Shown here piece by piece: positions 57,661 to 64,000 of a stretch of DNA of 64,000 nucleotides. The translations under genes and the position numbers were made by a program. How positions within the stretch are numbered: the first letter of the stretch is position 1; each line of letters starts with the position of its first letter. The stretch comes from Paratractidigestivibacter sp963640745 (GTDB lineage: Bacteria; Actinomycetota; Coriobacteriia; Coriobacteriales; Atopobiaceae): positions 31,773-95,772 of the forward strand of contig CAVIBB010000001.1 of NCBI GenBank assembly GCA_963640745.1. The letters run 5' to 3'. The notes beneath the pieces were generated by a model. The model saw nothing but the letters and a program-made list of their open reading frames with translations, had not been told where the DNA came from and did no database searches.

Positions 57661-58248
57661 ATGGCCTCCGTCAACTACCAACTCGCCCGCTTCGAGGCGT
57701 CCTACGGCACCATCGCCCAGCTCCCCGAGGCGTCGCAGCCCGAGGTCAGCGTCGCCGGCCGCTCAAACGTGGGCAAGTCTTCCCTGCTCAACAAGCTCTT
57801 TGGCCGTAAGAACCTCGTCAAGGTGTCGTCGACCCCGGGCAAGACCTGCAACATCAACTTCTTTGACGTCGACGGCATCACCTTCGTCGACCTGCCCGGA
57901 TACGGCTTCGCGAAGGTGTCCAAGGCCGAGAAGGAGCGCTGGGCAAACCTCATCAGCGGCTACTTCGAGCAGGAAAGAAGCTTCAACCTGGTCATCTCCC
58001 TCGTGGACATTCGTCACGAGGCCCAGAAGCTCGACCTGCAGATGATTGGTTTTTTGCAGGAGGCGGAGCTGCCTTACATCGTCGCGCTCACCAAGGCGGA
58101 CAAGATCGGCCGCAACAAGCAGAACCAGCAGGCGGCGCTTCTTTCCAAGCAGCTCAACGTGCCGCGCGAGCAGATGGTCATTACCAGCTCGGCCACCGGC
58201 CAGGGCATCGACGAGCTCAAGCGTCGCATCGCCGAGGCGTGTCTGTAA
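57661..58248 (+). CDS. engB: Ribosome biogenesis GTPase YihA/YsxC
   Basis: 195 residues. GTPase motifs G1 G-R-S-N-V-G-K-S-S, G3 D-L-P-G-Y-G, G4 T-K-A-D and G5 T-S-S-A-T-G. Family members assist large ribosomal subunit assembly and are essential in most bacteria. Length is normal. GAAAGGA precedes the ATG. Monocistronic, divergent from the large Tat-exported gene. Confidence 0.95.
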   Translation: MASVNYQLARFEASYGTIAQLPEASQPEVSVAGRSNVGKSSLLNKLFGRKNLVKVSSTPGKTCNINFFDVDGITFVDLPGYGFAKVSKAEKERWANLISGYFEQERSFNLVISLVDIRHEAQKLDLQMIGFLQEAELPYIVALTKADKIGRNKQNQQAALLSKQLNVPREQMVITSSATGQGIDELKRRIAEACL

Positions 58249-58272
58249 GCAATAAACCGCAGTTCGCAGCAT

Positions 58273-58299
58273 AAAAAGGGCGGCTTGAAATCGCCGCCC
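58273..58299 (-). terminator. Terminator of HAD gene
   Basis: GGGCGGC / GCCGCCC (58278-58299) with TTTTT after it on the minus strand. Confidence 0.8.
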
Positions 58300-58339
58300 A
58301 AAGCGCGTTGCCCAAAGCGCGTTGTCCAAAGCGCGTTGC
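58298..58339. repeat. 14-bp direct repeat, three copies
   Basis: CCAAAGCGCGTTGC repeats at 58298, 58312 and 58326 with one base change in the second copy. Intergenic, beside the terminator of the HAD gene. Confidence 0.9.
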
Positions 58340-58367
58340 CCAAATTAGGCCGCGCAAATAAGACCCA

Positions 58368-59165
58368 TCAGATCAAGCCGAAGTGCTCCAGCGCGGTAGC
58401 CACGCCGTCGTCGGCGGCCGTGTCGGTCACATAGTCCGCGCGAGCCTTGACGTTGTCGCGTGCGTTGCCCATGACGACGGCCACGTCGGCCTCCTCGAGC
58501 ACGGCGAGGTCGTTCTCCGAGTCGCCGAACGCAAAGAAACGCGAGGGCGTGAAGGGCAGCGCATCGATAAAGGCCCGTGCACCCACGCCCTTGCTCGTGC
58601 CGGGAATGGCCAGCTCATGGTAGCTGTCGCCCACGTTGAGATAGTCGTAGGTCGTCATGAGGTAATCGCTCGCGCAGCAGACCTCGAGGCTCTCGTCGGT
58701 GAAGTCGATCTTTCCGAACTCCATGAGGCCGCCGCGCGCCGCGTAGTCCTCGAGGCTCTCCATATCCGCCATCACGCGGCGGAACTCGGGGTTGGGGTGG
58801 TCTCCCGTGACGGTCACGCAGCCATACGTCCCCTCAATAAGCGCCTCCATGCCGATGCGCCGCATCTCGGCGACGGTGCGCTCGAACACGTCCGGCGCGA
58901 TGACCCGGTCGTAGACGACCTTCTCGCCGCAAAGCACATGCGTGCCGTCGAGCGTGACGGCGCCGGCGAAGGGGCACGACGCCATGAGGTTCTGGATGCC
59001 AAGGACGCTGCGGCCGGTGCAGACAACGGCCAGGTTGCCGGCATCGACAAAGCGGCGAATGGCGTCGCGGACGCGCGCCGTGGGCACGTCGGTCGGCCCG
59101 GTCACGGGATCGCGGTACGTGAGCGTCCCGTCAACGTCGAAGAAAGCGACTACCGGCTCAGACAT
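58368..59165 (-). CDS. HAD-superfamily hydrolase, Cof-type (IIB)
   Basis: 265 residues. F-F-D-V-D-G-T-L near residue 9 with the nucleophile aspartate, C-T-G-R-S as motif II, G-T-S-K-G with the lysine, and G-D-S-E-N-D as metal motif. A cap domain of about 95 residues sits between motifs II and III, as in sugar- or flavin-phosphate phosphatases. The substrate cannot be read. GGAG lies shortly before the ATG. It is downstream of the amino acid ABC genes on the same strand but separated by two terminator-like palindromes. Confidence 0.88.
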   Translation of the reverse strand: MSEPVVAFFDVDGTLTYRDPVTGPTDVPTARVRDAIRRFVDAGNLAVVCTGRSVLGIQNLMASCPFAGAVTLDGTHVLCGEKVVYDRVIAPDVFERTVAEMRRIGMEALIEGTYGCVTVTGDHPNPEFRRVMADMESLEDYAARGGLMEFGKIDFTDESLEVCCASDYLMTTYDYLNVGDSYHELAIPGTSKGVGARAFIDALPFTPSRFFAFGDSENDLAVLEEADVAVVMGNARDNVKARADYVTDTAADDGVATALEHFGLI

Positions 59166-59217
59166 TTATCTCCATTCTTCACCCCTCGGGCACCCATGCC
59201 CCCAACGAGCAATAAAA

Positions 59218-59266
59218 CGCACTGTGACAGTGCGTTTTTCCGGCAAAATCGCACTGTGACAGTGCG
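59218..59266 (-). terminator. Twin palindromic terminators after the ABC operon
   Basis: CGCACTGTGACAGTGCG occurs at 59218-59234 and again at 59250-59266, each a 7-bp perfect stem with a 3-base loop. On the minus strand each is followed by T-rich sequence (TTTT and ATTTT), and on the plus strand by TTTTT. The copies are 32 bp apart. Confidence 0.85.
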
Positions 59267-59298
59267 TTTTTACAAACGCGCAGGTAACAACCCTTGTT

Positions 59299-60072
59299 TT
59301 ATGCTCCGCGCTGGGCGAGGAAGGCGCGGGTGCGCTCCTCGCGCGGGTTGTCGATGAGCTCGCGGGCCGGGCCCTGCTCCACGATGACGCCGCCGTCCAT
59401 AAAGACGATCCGGTCGGCGACCTCGCGCGCGAAGCTCATCTCGTGCGTGACGATGACCATCGTCATGTCCTCGGCCGCGAGCCCCTTGATGACCTTAAGC
59501 ACCTCGGCGGTGAGCTCGGGGTCGAGCGCGCTCGTGGGCTCGTCAAAGAAGACGATCCGCGGGTTCATAGCCAGTGCGCGCGCGATGCTCGCGCGCTGCT
59601 GCTGGCCGCCGGAGAGCTGGCAAGGGACCTTCTCCTCGTTGCCCGTGAGGCCCATCTTGGCAAGAAGCGCGCGAGCCTGAGACTCGACCTCGGCGCGGTC
59701 GCGCTTCTGGACACAGATCGGGGCATCCATGACGTTGCGCAACACCGAGAAGTGCGGGAAGAGGTTGTAGTTCTGGAACACAAGGCCGAAGCGGGAGCGG
59801 GCATCGGCCAGCACGCGCTTATCGCCGTAGACGCCGTCGCGGCACACGGCCAGGTCGCCGTAACCGAGGTCGCCGGCGTCCAGAGTCTCGAGCAGCGTCA
59901 TGCAGCGCAGCAGCGTCGACTTGCCGCCGCCCGAGGGGCCGATGATGGCCACGACCTCGCCGGGGTTGACCGCGAGCGAGATGTCGCGCAGAACCTCGAT
60001 CTCGCCGAAGCTCTTCTTTGCGTGGCTGACCGCGACCACGGGGGCCGAGGCGGCGGAAACGGAATCGCTCAC
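59299..60072 (-). CDS. Polar amino acid ABC transporter ATP-binding protein
   Basis: 257 residues, GlnQ-type ATPase. Walker A G-P-S-G-G-G-K-S-T, Q-loop F-Q-N-Y-N-L-F-P-H, signature L-S-G-G-Q-Q-Q-R, Walker B I-V-F-F-D-E-P-T-S-A-L-D and the switch histidine in T-H-E-M. Residue spacing is that of the polar amino acid importers. It starts 9 bp after the permease stop. Third gene of a binding protein-permease-ATPase operon. Confidence 0.95.
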   Translation of the reverse strand: MSDSVSAASAPVVAVSHAKKSFGEIEVLRDISLAVNPGEVVAIIGPSGGGKSTLLRCMTLLETLDAGDLGYGDLAVCRDGVYGDKRVLADARSRFGLVFQNYNLFPHFSVLRNVMDAPICVQKRDRAEVESQARALLAKMGLTGNEEKVPCQLSGGQQQRASIARALAMNPRIVFFDEPTSALDPELTAEVLKVIKGLAAEDMTMVIVTHEMSFAREVADRIVFMDGGVIVEQGPARELIDNPREERTRAFLAQRGA

Positions 60073-60081
60073 AGGAACCTC

Positions 60082-60735
60082 CTAGTCGTGGTAGTAGTCG
60101 AGGCGGCGCTCGATGCGGCCGGCGAGCACGTCGATGACGAAGTTGGCCACCCAGTAGAACGCGGCCGCGATCACAAACGGGGCCATGCTCACCTGCGAGG
60201 CCACGAGCTGCTTGGCCACGGTGAACATCTCGATGACGCCGATGGAGAAGGCAAGCGAGGTGTCCTTGACCAGGGTAATGACCTCGTTCGTCACCGAAGG
60301 CAGGATGCGCTTGACCACCTGCGGGAGCACGATGCGCAGGAAGGTCTGCGCCGGCGAGTAGCCCAGGATCTCGGCCGCCTCGTACTGGCCACGCGGGATG
60401 GACTGGATGCCCGAGCGGTAGATCTCGGCGAAGTAGGCGGCGTAGTTGATGATGAAAGCCACGATGGTCGCGTACCACTTGCTGTCCGTGGTCAGGCTGA
60501 TGCCGAAGACGTAGTACGGCATGAAGTAGATGGCAAACATCTGCAGCATGAGCGGGGTGCCGCGCATGATGGAGATGTACACGCGCGCCAGGAGCGCGAG
60601 CGGCTTGAACTTGCTCATGCGGGCGAACGCCACGAGCATGCCGAGCGGGAGCGACCCCACCAGCGTAAAGACGAAGATCTGCAGGCTCACCACGAAGCCC
60701 TGGCCAAGCATGCCGGCCATGGTAAGAAGGTCCAC
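60082..60735 (-). CDS. Polar amino acid ABC transporter permease
   Basis: 217 residues, five predicted membrane helices of the HisM/HisQ type. The coupling motif is E-I-Y-R-S-G-I-Q-S-I-P-R-G-Q-Y-E-A-A-E, followed by G-Y-S-P-A-Q-T-F-L-R-I-V-L-P-Q. GTG start with AAAGGGGAG upstream. Forms the channel, likely as a homodimer because only one permease gene is present. It lies between the binding protein and the ATPase genes. Confidence 0.94.
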   Translation of the reverse strand: MDLLTMAGMLGQGFVVSLQIFVFTLVGSLPLGMLVAFARMSKFKPLALLARVYISIMRGTPLMLQMFAIYFMPYYVFGISLTTDSKWYATIVAFIINYAAYFAEIYRSGIQSIPRGQYEAAEILGYSPAQTFLRIVLPQVVKRILPSVTNEVITLVKDTSLAFSIGVIEMFTVAKQLVASQVSMAPFVIAAAFYWVANFVIDVLAGRIERRLDYYHD

Positions 60736-60816
60736 GCGCTCCCCTTTCGCAAACTACGCGCAGGCACCGTCGCCCGCGAGGGACGGCGGCGCCTGCGCCA
60801 CATCGGTCGGTTTAAG

Positions 60817-61689
60817 CTACGCCAGGCACCAGTTGGAGTAAGAGATGCCCTGGTCGGCGTACTTGTCGCAAAGCTCCTTGACGAAGCCGTCGGTATCCAT
60901 GGCCTTGAGGGTCTCAGTCACGGTCTCGGCGGTAGCGGTGTCGCCCTTCTTGAAGCCCACGGCGTAGTGCTCGCTGGAGAGCTCCTCGGAGATCTGCTCG
61001 TAGGCGTCGGGCTTGGCGGCGAGCTGATAGGCCGCGATGGAGAGGTCGCAGGCCACGGCGTCGACGGCGCCGGACTCGAGCTGCATGAAGGCGGTGTTGT
61101 AGTCGCCGATGGTCTCGAGGGAGGCGAAGGTGGCGGCGACGTCGGCCTTGTCCGCGTCCTCGCCGGCGAGGACCTCATAAGCGGCGGAGTCGGTCTGGGT
61201 GATGACGTTCTTGCCCGAAAGACCGGCGAGGTCGGAGATGCCGGCACCCTTCTTTACCACGACGACCTGGGCGTTGATCATGTAGTTGCCCGAGAAGGTG
61301 TAGCTATCCTCGCGACCCTCGACGGTAAAGCCGTTCCAGATGCAGTTGATGGCGCCGGAGTCCATGAGGGTGTCCTTGGCGTCCCAGTCGATGGGCTCGA
61401 GCTGGATCTCCCAGTCGTTGCGCTTGGCGGTCTCCTGGGCGAGCTCGAGGTCGAAGCCGGTGTAGGAGCCGTCGTCGCCCACATAGCCGTACGGGGGGTA
61501 GGCGGAGTCGAAGCCCACGATAAGCTTCTTGGTGGCGGTGGCGGACTTGTCGTCGGAGGCGTCGGAGGCGGCGCTGCTCGAGCTGGAGGAGCTGCTGGTA
61601 GACGAGCTGCCGCAGCCGGGGAGAACAGCGGAGGCGGCGACGGTGCCAAAGGCCGCGAGGAACTCGCGACGGTTCATGTTGAGCTTCAT
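60817..61689 (-). CDS. Amino acid ABC transporter substrate-binding lipoprotein
   Basis: 290 residues, family 3 solute-binding protein. The N-terminus has twin arginines (N-R-R-E-F-L-A-A-F) and a lipobox L-P-G-C with the lipid cysteine at about residue 26, then a Ser-rich linker. The two-lobe domain begins L-I-V-G-F-D-S-A-Y-P-P-Y-G-Y and has D-G-S-Y-T-G-F-D-L-E-L and a mid-protein Q-T-D-S-A-A-Y-E. Substrate polar amino acid, not specified. AAGGGA precedes the ATG at 61689. First gene of the operon, behind a promoter flanked by a dyad. Confidence 0.94.
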   Translation of the reverse strand: MKLNMNRREFLAAFGTVAASAVLPGCGSSSTSSSSSSSSAASDASDDKSATATKKLIVGFDSAYPPYGYVGDDGSYTGFDLELAQETAKRNDWEIQLEPIDWDAKDTLMDSGAINCIWNGFTVEGREDSYTFSGNYMINAQVVVVKKGAGISDLAGLSGKNVITQTDSAAYEVLAGEDADKADVAATFASLETIGDYNTAFMQLESGAVDAVACDLSIAAYQLAAKPDAYEQISEELSSEHYAVGFKKGDTATAETVTETLKAMDTDGFVKELCDKYADQGISYSNWCLA

Positions 61690-61740
61690 TATGTGTCCCT
61701 TCCCTGGGAGCCCGGGGCGCCGTCGGCGGCCACCCAGACA

Positions 61741-61791
61741 CTTTACTACGCTAAAGCAACGGAATGGACTATACCGCTTTAGCGTGATAAA
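61741..61791 (-). promoter_or_regulatory. Promoter and dyad operator of the amino acid ABC operon
   Basis: ACGCTAAAGC (61748-61757) and GCTTTAGCGT (61776-61785) form a perfect 10-bp inverted repeat, extended imperfectly to 61741-61791. On the minus strand a TATAGT -10 (61768-61773) lies between the arms, with TTGCGC 18 bp upstream (61792-61797). A repressor bound to both arms would cover the promoter. Confidence 0.65.
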
Positions 61792-61927
61792 GCGCAACAG
61801 GCAGCCGCATGTTTGCAGTGTCGAAACACGCCGCGAGGCCGCGGGGACTTCTTGCCGTGGGCGCAGCGGGGCGATCCGTGGGCTTGTCCGCTTTATAATT
61901 CACCCAAACGAGAAAGGCAGAGGCCCC

Positions 61928-62212
61928 ATGCCCATTGAAAACGTCTATAAGCAGATCGCCGAGTTCGCGCGCGAGGCCGGCGCCAAGCGCGTCACGCTGT
62001 TCGGCTCGCGTGCGCGCGGCACCAACCTACCAAAGAGCGACATCGACATAGCCGTCGAGGGCTGCGCGGACTTCGATGCGCTCAGCGACCGTCTGCAAAA
62101 CGAGCTCTGGAGTCTTCTGAAGCTTGACATCGTCAACCTCGACACCTGCAAATCCGACGAGCTCAGGTATCAAATCGACCGCGACGGGGTGATCCTGTAT
62201 GAAGAAGTATGA
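61928..62212 (+). CDS. MntA-type minimal nucleotidyltransferase antitoxin
   Basis: 94 residues. Nucleotidyltransferase core with G26-S27-R-A-R-G and S-D38-I-D40-I-A-V. In MntA/HepT systems such proteins AMPylate the HEPN toxin and so neutralise it. The ATG at 61928 has AAAGGCAGAGG upstream; a perfect TATAAT lies at 61894-61899. It overlaps the next gene by 14 bp, so translation is coupled. Gene order antitoxin-toxin fits type VII systems. Confidence 0.88.
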   Translation: MPIENVYKQIAEFAREAGAKRVTLFGSRARGTNLPKSDIDIAVEGCADFDALSDRLQNELWSLLKLDIVNLDTCKSDELRYQIDRDGVILYEEV

Positions 62213-62606
62213 GAACTACGCCAGCGCGCTCAAGACCCTCGCGACGGCGCCCGAACAGGACTTGACCAACGAGTTCGTGCAAAGCGGGGTCATCGATAAG
62301 TTCTCGCTTCAGTTCGAGCTCGGGTGGAAGCTCCTCAAGGCGCTTCTCGCCTACGAAGGCGACGCACTCTCGGCCACCGGCTCGCCGCGTGACATCATCA
62401 GGGGTGCCTACGCGCTGTACGACTTTATCGATGAGGTGACCTGGCTCTCCATGCTGCGCGACCGTAACACGATCATGCACCTATACGACGAGTCCAAAGA
62501 GCTCGAGCTGATAAACACCATCATCGAGCGCTATATCCCCGCCTTCGAGCAGCTCAAGGACGGCCTCGACGCGCGCTACGGCGGGATGCTGCTCGCGCAG
62601 GATTAG
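62199..62606 (+). CDS. HI0074/HepT-family HEPN protein (putative toxin)
   Basis: 135 residues, all-helical. R89-N-T-I-M-H94-L-Y96 fits the R-x4-H-x-Y RNase motif of HEPN toxins. The length and N-terminal L-Q-F-E-L-G-W-K-L-L-K segment match the HI0074 nucleotidyltransferase-partner family, of which some members are plain substrate-binding partners. With the MntA gene upstream it forms a complete putative type VII pair. Start ATG inside the MntA gene. Toxic activity is inference. Confidence 0.87.
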   Translation: MKKYENYASALKTLATAPEQDLTNEFVQSGVIDKFSLQFELGWKLLKALLAYEGDALSATGSPRDIIRGAYALYDFIDEVTWLSMLRDRNTIMHLYDESKELELINTIIERYIPAFEQLKDGLDARYGGMLLAQD

Positions 62607-62612
62607 GCGCCG

Positions 62613-62671
62613 ACAAACCCTGCGGCCGCGGTCGGCCCCCTTCCGAAGGCAATCGCGGGCGCAGGGTTTGT
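62613..62671 (+). terminator. Terminator of the MntA/HepT-type pair
   Basis: ACAAACCCTGCG (62613-62624) pairs with CGCAGGGTTTGT (62660-62671), 12 of 12, with a structured centre and TTCTCGTCTTCTT after it. Confidence 0.75.
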
Positions 62672-62730
62672 TCTCGTCTTCTTGAAGCGCTTCTTGCCGC
62701 GGGCGCGCAAGTCGTGCTAATCTGCCTCAG

Positions 62731-62852
62731 GTACTTGAGGGAGTAGTCGCAGCCGGCAGGATCGGTTGCGGCAAGTCAACATACTGGCCGCGGGGCGCCT
62801 GGGCGCCGAATCCGCAAAGCCTGGCTTGCCTTAATGAACGAGACTCACGTAC
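62731..62852 (+). ncRNA. yybP-ykoY manganese riboswitch
   Basis: The closing stem pairs GTACTTGAG (62731-62739) with CTCACGTAC (62844-62852). Inside it the conserved landmarks of the class appear in order: GGGAGTAG right after the first strand, GTCAACATACTGG, a CCTGG stem-loop, and ACGAGACTCA before the closing strand. Position directly upstream of a P-type cation ATPase gene is one of the classical contexts. It senses Mn2+ and allows expression when Mn2+ is high. Confidence 0.87.
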
Positions 62853-62889
62853 GGCATCGAGGGGTGCTGTGCGTCGGGTCTCTATTTTT

Positions 62890-62930
62890 AGCCCGCGCGC
62901 AGCGAAGTAGGGAGCTGCACGCGGGCTTCT
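62890..62930 (+). terminator. Riboswitch expression-platform terminator
   Basis: AGCCCGCGCGCAG (62890-62902) pairs with CTGCACGCGGGCT (62915-62927), 12 of 13, followed by TCTT. It stands between the aptamer and the ATPase start, as expected for transcriptional control. Confidence 0.75.
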
Positions 62931-62961
62931 TGCTAGGAAACGAATAAGAGAGGGGATTTCC

Positions 62962-64000
62962 GTGGAGAACGCTCACACGCTCTCACGGGAGGAGTTGCTG
63001 GCGCAAACCGGCAGCGATGCCGAGCGGGGGCTCGCATCGTCGCAGGTAGAGGCCTCGCGCGCCGCTCACGGCGCTAACTCCTTCACACAGGCCAAGGGAG
63101 AATCCTTGGCCCGACGCATCTGGGACGCATCGACCGAGCCGATGCTGCTCATGCTCATCTTCGCCGCCATCATCACGCTGGGGGTGAACATCGCCCGCTA
63201 CTTCACGGGCGGTGAGTACAACTTCCTGGAGTGCGCAGGCATCTTCTGCGCCATCGCGCTTTCCGTCGTGATCACCATTATCACGGAGGGCAAGTCCGCA
63301 AAGGCGTTCGAGGAGCTCAACCGCATCAACGAGGACACACTCGTCAAGGTCGTGCGCGACGGCGAACCCACGCAGGTGCCGCAGCGCGACATCGTGGTGG
63401 GCGACGTCCTGCTCGTCGAGACGGGCGACAAGATCGTGGCGGACGGGCGGCTGTTGGGCAGCGTCGACCTCAGCGTTAACGAGAGCTCGCTCACCGGCGA
63501 GTCGATGCCCGTGAGCAAGGATGCTGAGGCCATCTGCGGCTCCGCCACCCCCGTGGCCGAGCGCGCGAACATGCTCTACTCCGGCTGCTTCGTGGCCGCC
63601 GGTACCGGAAAGCTGCTGGTCACGGGCGTGGGCAACGACACCGAGTTCGGGCAGATCGCCAAGGAGCTCGGCACCATCGAGAAGTCCACGACGCCGCTGC
63701 AGGAGAAGCTCGATCGCCTGGGCAAGCAGATCACCGTCCTGGGCTGCTCAGCCGCGGCAATCGTCTTTGCCATCGAGATCGTTACCTTCTTGATGAACAA
63801 CACGTTCAACTGGGAGACGGTCTCCGACGCCTTCATCACGTCGATCGTGCTCATCGTGGCCGCGGTGCCTGAGGGCCTGCCGACCATCGTGGCCGTCTCG
63901 CTCGCGCTGAACATCATCAAGATGAGCCGCGAGAACGCCCTGGTAAAGAAGATGATCGCCTGCGAGACCATCGGCTGCGTGAACATCATCTGCTCGGACA
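62962..64000 (+). CDS. P-type cation-transporting ATPase (partial, runs off the window)
   Basis: First 346 residues. GTG start at 62962 with AGAGGGGA 7 nt upstream. N-terminal cation-ATPase domain (T-L-S-R-E-E-L-L-A-Q-T-G, A-A-H-G-A-N-S-F), two membrane helices, the actuator domain with D-L-S-V-N-E-S-S-L-T-G-E-S, then helices 3 and 4 with the ion-binding P-E-G-L-P-T. The window ends at I-C-S-D, the D of the expected D-K-T-G-T phosphorylation loop. The PEGLP motif matches Ca2+/Mn2+ (P2A-type) pumps, and the Mn2+ riboswitch upstream favours Mn2+ export. Cation choice is inference. Confidence 0.92.
   Translation, partial: MENAHTLSREELLAQTGSDAERGLASSQVEASRAAHGANSFTQAKGESLARRIWDASTEPMLLMLIFAAIITLGVNIARYFTGGEYNFLECAGIFCAIALSVVITIITEGKSAKAFEELNRINEDTLVKVVRDGEPTQVPQRDIVVGDVLLVETGDKIVADGRLLGSVDLSVNESSLTGESMPVSKDAEAICGSATPVAERANMLYSGCFVAAGTGKLLVTGVGNDTEFGQIAKELGTIEKSTTPLQEKLDRLGKQITVLGCSAAAIVFAIEIVTFLMNNTFNWETVSDAFITSIVLIVAAVPEGLPTIVAVSLALNIIKMSRENALVKKMIACETIGCVNIICSD

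Overview
The window is GC-rich bacterial DNA whose gene content points to the class Coriobacteriia (Actinomycetota), most like Collinsella or Olsenella. The evidence is an anaerobic fermentative set (class III ribonucleotide reductase, PPi-type phosphofructokinase, DRTGG/CBS manganese pyrophosphatase, CarD-type regulator), Tat-type lipoproteins, and a YedE/TusA/DUF3343/EF2568-type selenium-sulfur cluster. Genus assignment is inference. Coding density is high, with about 51 protein genes, one tRNA and one riboswitch.

Layout. 0-5 kb: tRNA-Val(GAC), a PepV dipeptidase and a YfhO membrane protein. 5-9.5 kb: PHP histidinol-phosphatase, an MFS carrier divergent from an AraC regulator, and an orphan membrane protein. 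9.5-13.3 kb: the complete de novo NAD operon nadA-nadB-nadC-niaR with its own repressor. 13.3-18.7 kb: an orphan membrane protein and a MarR plus heterodimeric ABC exporter operon. 18.8-23.7 kb: citrate synthase, ACT protein, CarD regulator, Tat-lipoprotein cyclophilin and aminotransferase. 24-30.4 kb: nrdD behind two NrdR boxes, manganese pyrophosphatase, TrmB and a GDPD phosphodiesterase. 30.5-33.7 kb: a DUF3825 protein and a DUF1848 protein. 34-38.3 kb: the selenium/sulfur cluster, with two EF2568-type cysteine desulfurases, DUF3343, TusA and YedE. 38.4-43.6 kb: an AmtB-PII fusion, NhaA and two paralogous secreted proteins. 43.9-52.6 kb: isocitrate dehydrogenase, the pantothenate operon panB-panC-DUF2520-panD, a hydroxyacyl-CoA dehydrogenase, enolase and PPi-PFK. 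52.7-61.7 kb: CutC, a 1341-residue Tat-exported orphan, EngB, a HAD phosphatase and a polar amino acid ABC importer. 61.9-64 kb: a MntA/HepT-type toxin-antitoxin pair, then a yybP-ykoY manganese riboswitch ahead of a P-type cation ATPase cut by the window edge.

The most striking non-genic signal is a set of intergenic inverted-repeat elements. Three loci (8341-8554, 29128-29544, 33730-33960), each between convergent genes, carry different 23-26 bp motifs. All three share one design: motif copies spaced exactly 41 bp apart, in one orientation on the left and inverted on the right. Two other families occur twice each at constant length: 127 bp at 45 and 21560, and 97 bp at 4994 and 49830. The 127-bp pair shows compensatory changes in its 27-bp arms. 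A sixth element with 18-bp arms lies at 45244. No function is known to me for these. They look like folded or protein-bound DNA/RNA elements selected for geometry rather than for one fixed sequence.
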